Below the pieces are notes generated by a model. It was not told the origin of the DNA, did not search any database, and saw nothing but the letters and a program-made list of their open reading frames with translations. The translations under genes and the position numbers were made by a program. Shown piece by piece: positions 62,279-64,000 of a stretch of 64,000 nucleotides of DNA. The DNA is from JADFUS01 sp964368765. Its GTDB lineage: Bacteria; Bacteroidota; Bacteroidia; Bacteroidales; Rikenellaceae. Numbering within the stretch: position 1 is the stretch's first letter; every line of letters starts with the position of its first letter. The stretch is taken from positions 1 to 64,000 of the forward strand of contig CAYJCU010000001.1 in assembly GCA_964368765.1 (NCBI GenBank). Reading direction: 5' to 3'.

Positions 62279-62833
62279 TTATTTTACTAATTTAGTTGGG
62301 AAATCTGATCTATAATCCCCTTTTGCTATTTTATCTAACTTTGTCTTAATAAGGCGTTTTCTTAGCGGAGATAGCCAATCAATAAATAACTCTCCCTCAA
62401 TATGATCATACTCATGCTGTATTACCCTTGCCGCAAACCCCTCGAATACCTCATCATGCTGCTCAAAATTTTCATCCATATAACGCATACGAATAGCTAC
62501 GGGGCGTTGCACCTCTTCACGTATGTTAGGAACACTTAAGCACCCCTCTTCCATACGCTCTTCATCTTCGCTCTCTTCGTAAATCTCAGCATTGATAAAT
62601 ATCTTCTTGAAATTCTCCATCTCAGGCTCTTCATCTGCCATAGGCGAGGCATCAACAACAAAAAGGCGAATATTTTTACCTATCTGTGGTGCCGCTAAGC
62701 CTACCCCATTTGAGGCATACATGGTCTCAAACATATCACTAAGTAACTTATCAAGCTCAGGATAATTTTTATCTATATCAACACTCTCTCTGCGCAAAAC
62801 AGACGAGCCATAAACGTAAATCGGATAAATCAT
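62279..62833 (-). CDS. def: peptide deformylase
   Basis: A 184-aa metalloenzyme that removes the formyl group from nascent proteins. The three motifs are intact: GVGLAAPQIG, EGCLSVP (metal Cys) and QHEYDHIEG (HExxH). It is first in the def-lgt-SPOR operon. The nearest perfect -7 box lies beyond a 217-bp repeat element, so its leader may be long and structured. Confidence 0.97.
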   Translation of the reverse strand: MIYPIYVYGSSVLRRESVDIDKNYPELDKLLSDMFETMYASNGVGLAAPQIGKNIRLFVVDASPMADEEPEMENFKKIFINAEIYEESEDEERMEEGCLSVPNIREEVQRPVAIRMRYMDENFEQHDEVFEGFAARVIQHEYDHIEGELFIDWLSPLRKRLIKTKLDKIAKGDYRSDFPTKLVK

Positions 62834-62854
62834 AATATAAAATTTTACTATTTT

Positions 62855-63071
62855 AACCTGAGTTTTGGATAAGAAATAGTTTAAGTTATTAATATTAAGT
62901 GAAATGCAAAATTGACAACATGCTTTTTTTATTGTGGTTCAGTTTCAGTGCATTATTGTGAAAGCGAAGCGGAGCGCACTTACCGTGCGTGAGCATCGTA
63001 TTTTGCAATAAGGTGATGAAAATGAGCTGCAATAAAGAAAGTATGACTGTTTCTTATCCAAAACTCAGGTA
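62855..63071. repeat. MITE family 2, 217-bp copy
   Basis: Terminal inverted repeats of 22 nt agree at 21 positions: 62855-62876 begins AACCTGAGTTTTGGATAAG and 63050-63071 is its complement apart from the last base. The interior has GAGCGCACTTACCGTGCGTGAG, a hairpin motif shared with 36617-36738. It has no reading frame. A half copy lies at 54646-54691 and a miniature at 63817-63869. Target duplications are not clear. It sits between def and its likely promoter. Confidence 0.78.
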
Positions 63072-63079
63072 TTTCAGCA

Positions 63080-63087
63080 CAAAGATA
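63080..63087 (-). promoter_or_regulatory. Candidate -7 box of the def operon
   Basis: TATCTTTG on the minus strand, 247 nt before the def ATG. No clear -33 element. The repeat element lies between this box and the gene. Confidence 0.4.
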
Positions 63088-63140
63088 GTGTTTTTTATGA
63101 GAAAGCTAAAATAAAGAGCTATTTTTTAATGATAAAATAT

Positions 63141-63148
63141 TAATTTTG
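63141..63148 (+). promoter_or_regulatory. -7 box of mnmD
   Basis: TAATTTTG, 37 nt before the TTG start codon. No convincing TTTG at the -33 position. Confidence 0.5.
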
Positions 63149-63185
63149 CACCATATTAATCGACTGAAAAATAAAAAATAAAAAA

Positions 63186-63818
63186 TTGAAGATAGTAGAG
63201 ACACTTGATGGCAGCACAACACTTGTTAGTGATTATTTTGATAATCAACTATATCACTCTGATAGGGGTGCGTTAGGCGAGACAAAACATGTATATATTC
63301 CATTCATTGCTGAGGGCGACTCTATACTGGAGGTTGGCTTTGGCTCTGGTCTCAATGCTCTTGAGGCACTGAGAACAGGTTTTAAGCTACACTACACAAC
63401 CATTGAGTTCTATCCTGTTGATTTAGACACAATAACAAAGCTCAGTTTCTATTGTAATGAGCTAAAACAACTGCATGAAGCACCTTGGAACGAGACCACA
63501 CAGATAGATGATAATTTTACAATAACAAAACTGTGTTTCGACTTTGAGACACTGCCTATCAGTGCAGATAACCACCTGAAAGATAATTATGACAAGATAT
63601 TTTTCGATGCTTTTGCTCCTGATGTTGTCCCTAATCAGTGGAGCGAAGAGATTTTCGCCACCCTTTACAACTATATGAATCCCAACTCTCAACTCTTGAC
63701 CTACTGCGCAAAGGGTGTTGTGAAACGTGCTATGCGTGCAGCGGGTTTAACTGTTAAGCGATTACCTGGGGCACTAGGCAAACACAATATGGTTCAGGCG
63801 ATAAAGGGAGAATTATAA
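63186..63818 (+). CDS. mnmD: tRNA U34 methyltransferase (MnmD)
   Basis: A 210-aa SAM-dependent methyltransferase acting on aminomethyl-2-thiouridine at tRNA position 34. The SAM-binding motif is LEVGFGSGLNALEAL and the family block FFDAFAPDVVPNQWSEEIFATL is clear. It corresponds to the methylase half of E. coli MnmC; no oxidase half is fused or adjacent. The only start giving the whole domain is TTG at 63186, since the region has no upstream ATG in frame. Confidence 0.9.
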   Translation: MKIVETLDGSTTLVSDYFDNQLYHSDRGALGETKHVYIPFIAEGDSILEVGFGSGLNALEALRTGFKLHYTTIEFYPVDLDTITKLSFYCNELKQLHEAPWNETTQIDDNFTITKLCFDFETLPISADNHLKDNYDKIFFDAFAPDVVPNQWSEEIFATLYNYMNPNSQLLTYCAKGVVKRAMRAAGLTVKRLPGALGKHNMVQAIKGEL

Positions 63819-63869
63819 CCTGAGTTTTAGATAAAAAAGTATGATTGTTTCTTACCCAAAACTCAGGTT
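63817..63869. repeat. Miniature MITE family 2 hairpin (53 bp)
   Basis: AACCTGAGTTTTAGATAA (63817-63834) and TTACCCAAAACTCAGGTT (63852-63869) are inverted repeats with one mismatch. The loop resembles the right end of the 217-bp copy, so this is an internally deleted derivative. It overlaps the mnmD stop codon and may end its transcript. Confidence 0.75.
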
Positions 63870-63936
63870 TATAGCGAAATATGGGGTTTCAATCAAGAAA
63901 AAAACAAAAAAAGATGTGTTTTTGAAAATAAAGTGT

Positions 63937-63944
63937 TATTTTTG
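63937..63944 (+). promoter_or_regulatory. -7 box of the gene entering at the right edge
   Basis: TATTTTTG, 40 nt before the ATG at 63985. Confidence 0.45.
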
Positions 63945-63984
63945 CAGGTTAGTAGCATCATATACTTATTGATACAGAAAACAG

Positions 63985-64000
63985 ATGAGAGAAATAGCAA
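63985..64000 (+). CDS. start of a gene cut by the window edge
   Basis: ATG at 63985 opens a frame reading MREIA before the sequence ends. It follows a plausible -7 box. Too little is present to identify it. Confidence 0.4.

Overview
The window looks like chromosome of an AT-rich member of the Bacteroidota, most likely order Bacteroidales. Genes almost never have a Shine-Dalgarno sequence. Many starts are preceded by the Bacteroidota promoter pattern TTTG - about 19 nt - TAnnTTTG. The gene set also fits: single-chain PurL of 1225 aa, MnmD, DUF4294, an HU-CCDC81/SPOR-type protein, a SusD-free ECF sigma factor and LptF/G. I cannot name a genus. A run of exactly 100 N at 41428-41527 shows this is a draft scaffold.

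Layout. 1-7510 is chromosomal: a CoA-transferase, a radical-SAM MqnE-like protein, PNPase, and an acyl-activating enzyme paired with an acyl carrier protein. 7928-24989 is an integrated mobilizable element of about 17 kb lying at the 3' end of tRNA-Cys. A 13-bp piece of the tRNA 3' end is repeated at its far end. It carries a tyrosine integrase, a HigB/HigA-type toxin-antitoxin pair, an RteC-like protein, an excisionase-like HTH protein, a frameshifted primase/helicase, a Toprim primase, a structured candidate oriT and a MobC/relaxase/membrane-protein mobilization set. No conjugation (T4SS) genes are present, so it would need a helper element to transfer. Its cargo is a type I restriction-modification system. 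hsdM and hsdS are interleaved with three small unrecognised membrane-anchored proteins, a reversed Abi_2/HEPN abortive-infection gene comes next, and hsdR closes the block.

25257-64000 returns to chromosome: SatP-type acetate transporter, OxyR-TrxB, a sigma-54 activator with a degenerate receiver, a YbdG-type MscS channel, MeaB, lipocalin, PurL, class A beta-lactamase, DUF418 protein, MutS, DUF4294, a C-terminal protease, a phosphohexomutase, a degenerate FAH-fold protein, a flavodiiron protein, a thioesterase, DUF389, Mrp, then a run of housekeeping genes (WaaA, IspE, AroB, LptF/G, RibBA, Fmt), RNase P RNA, an ECF sigma factor, a glycosyltransferase, a SPOR protein, Lgt, Def and MnmD.

Several intergenic regions hold small non-coding elements with terminal inverted repeats that I read as MITEs. 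Family 1 (about 262 bp) has two full copies and one cut copy, with exact 10-bp target duplications around the full copies. A second family has TIRs beginning AACCTGAGTTTTGGATAAG (a 217-bp copy, a 53-bp miniature and a half copy). A third, at 30573-30781, has 13-bp TIRs and an 11-bp duplication. A palindromic element lies at 36617-36738. They sit in leaders and between genes and may alter expression of neighbours such as def and the lptF operon.

The two least conventional parts are the defence cargo of the tRNA-Cys element, where membrane proteins are wired into a type I RM operon, and the multi-stem structure at 13987-14086 just upstream of the mobilization genes.
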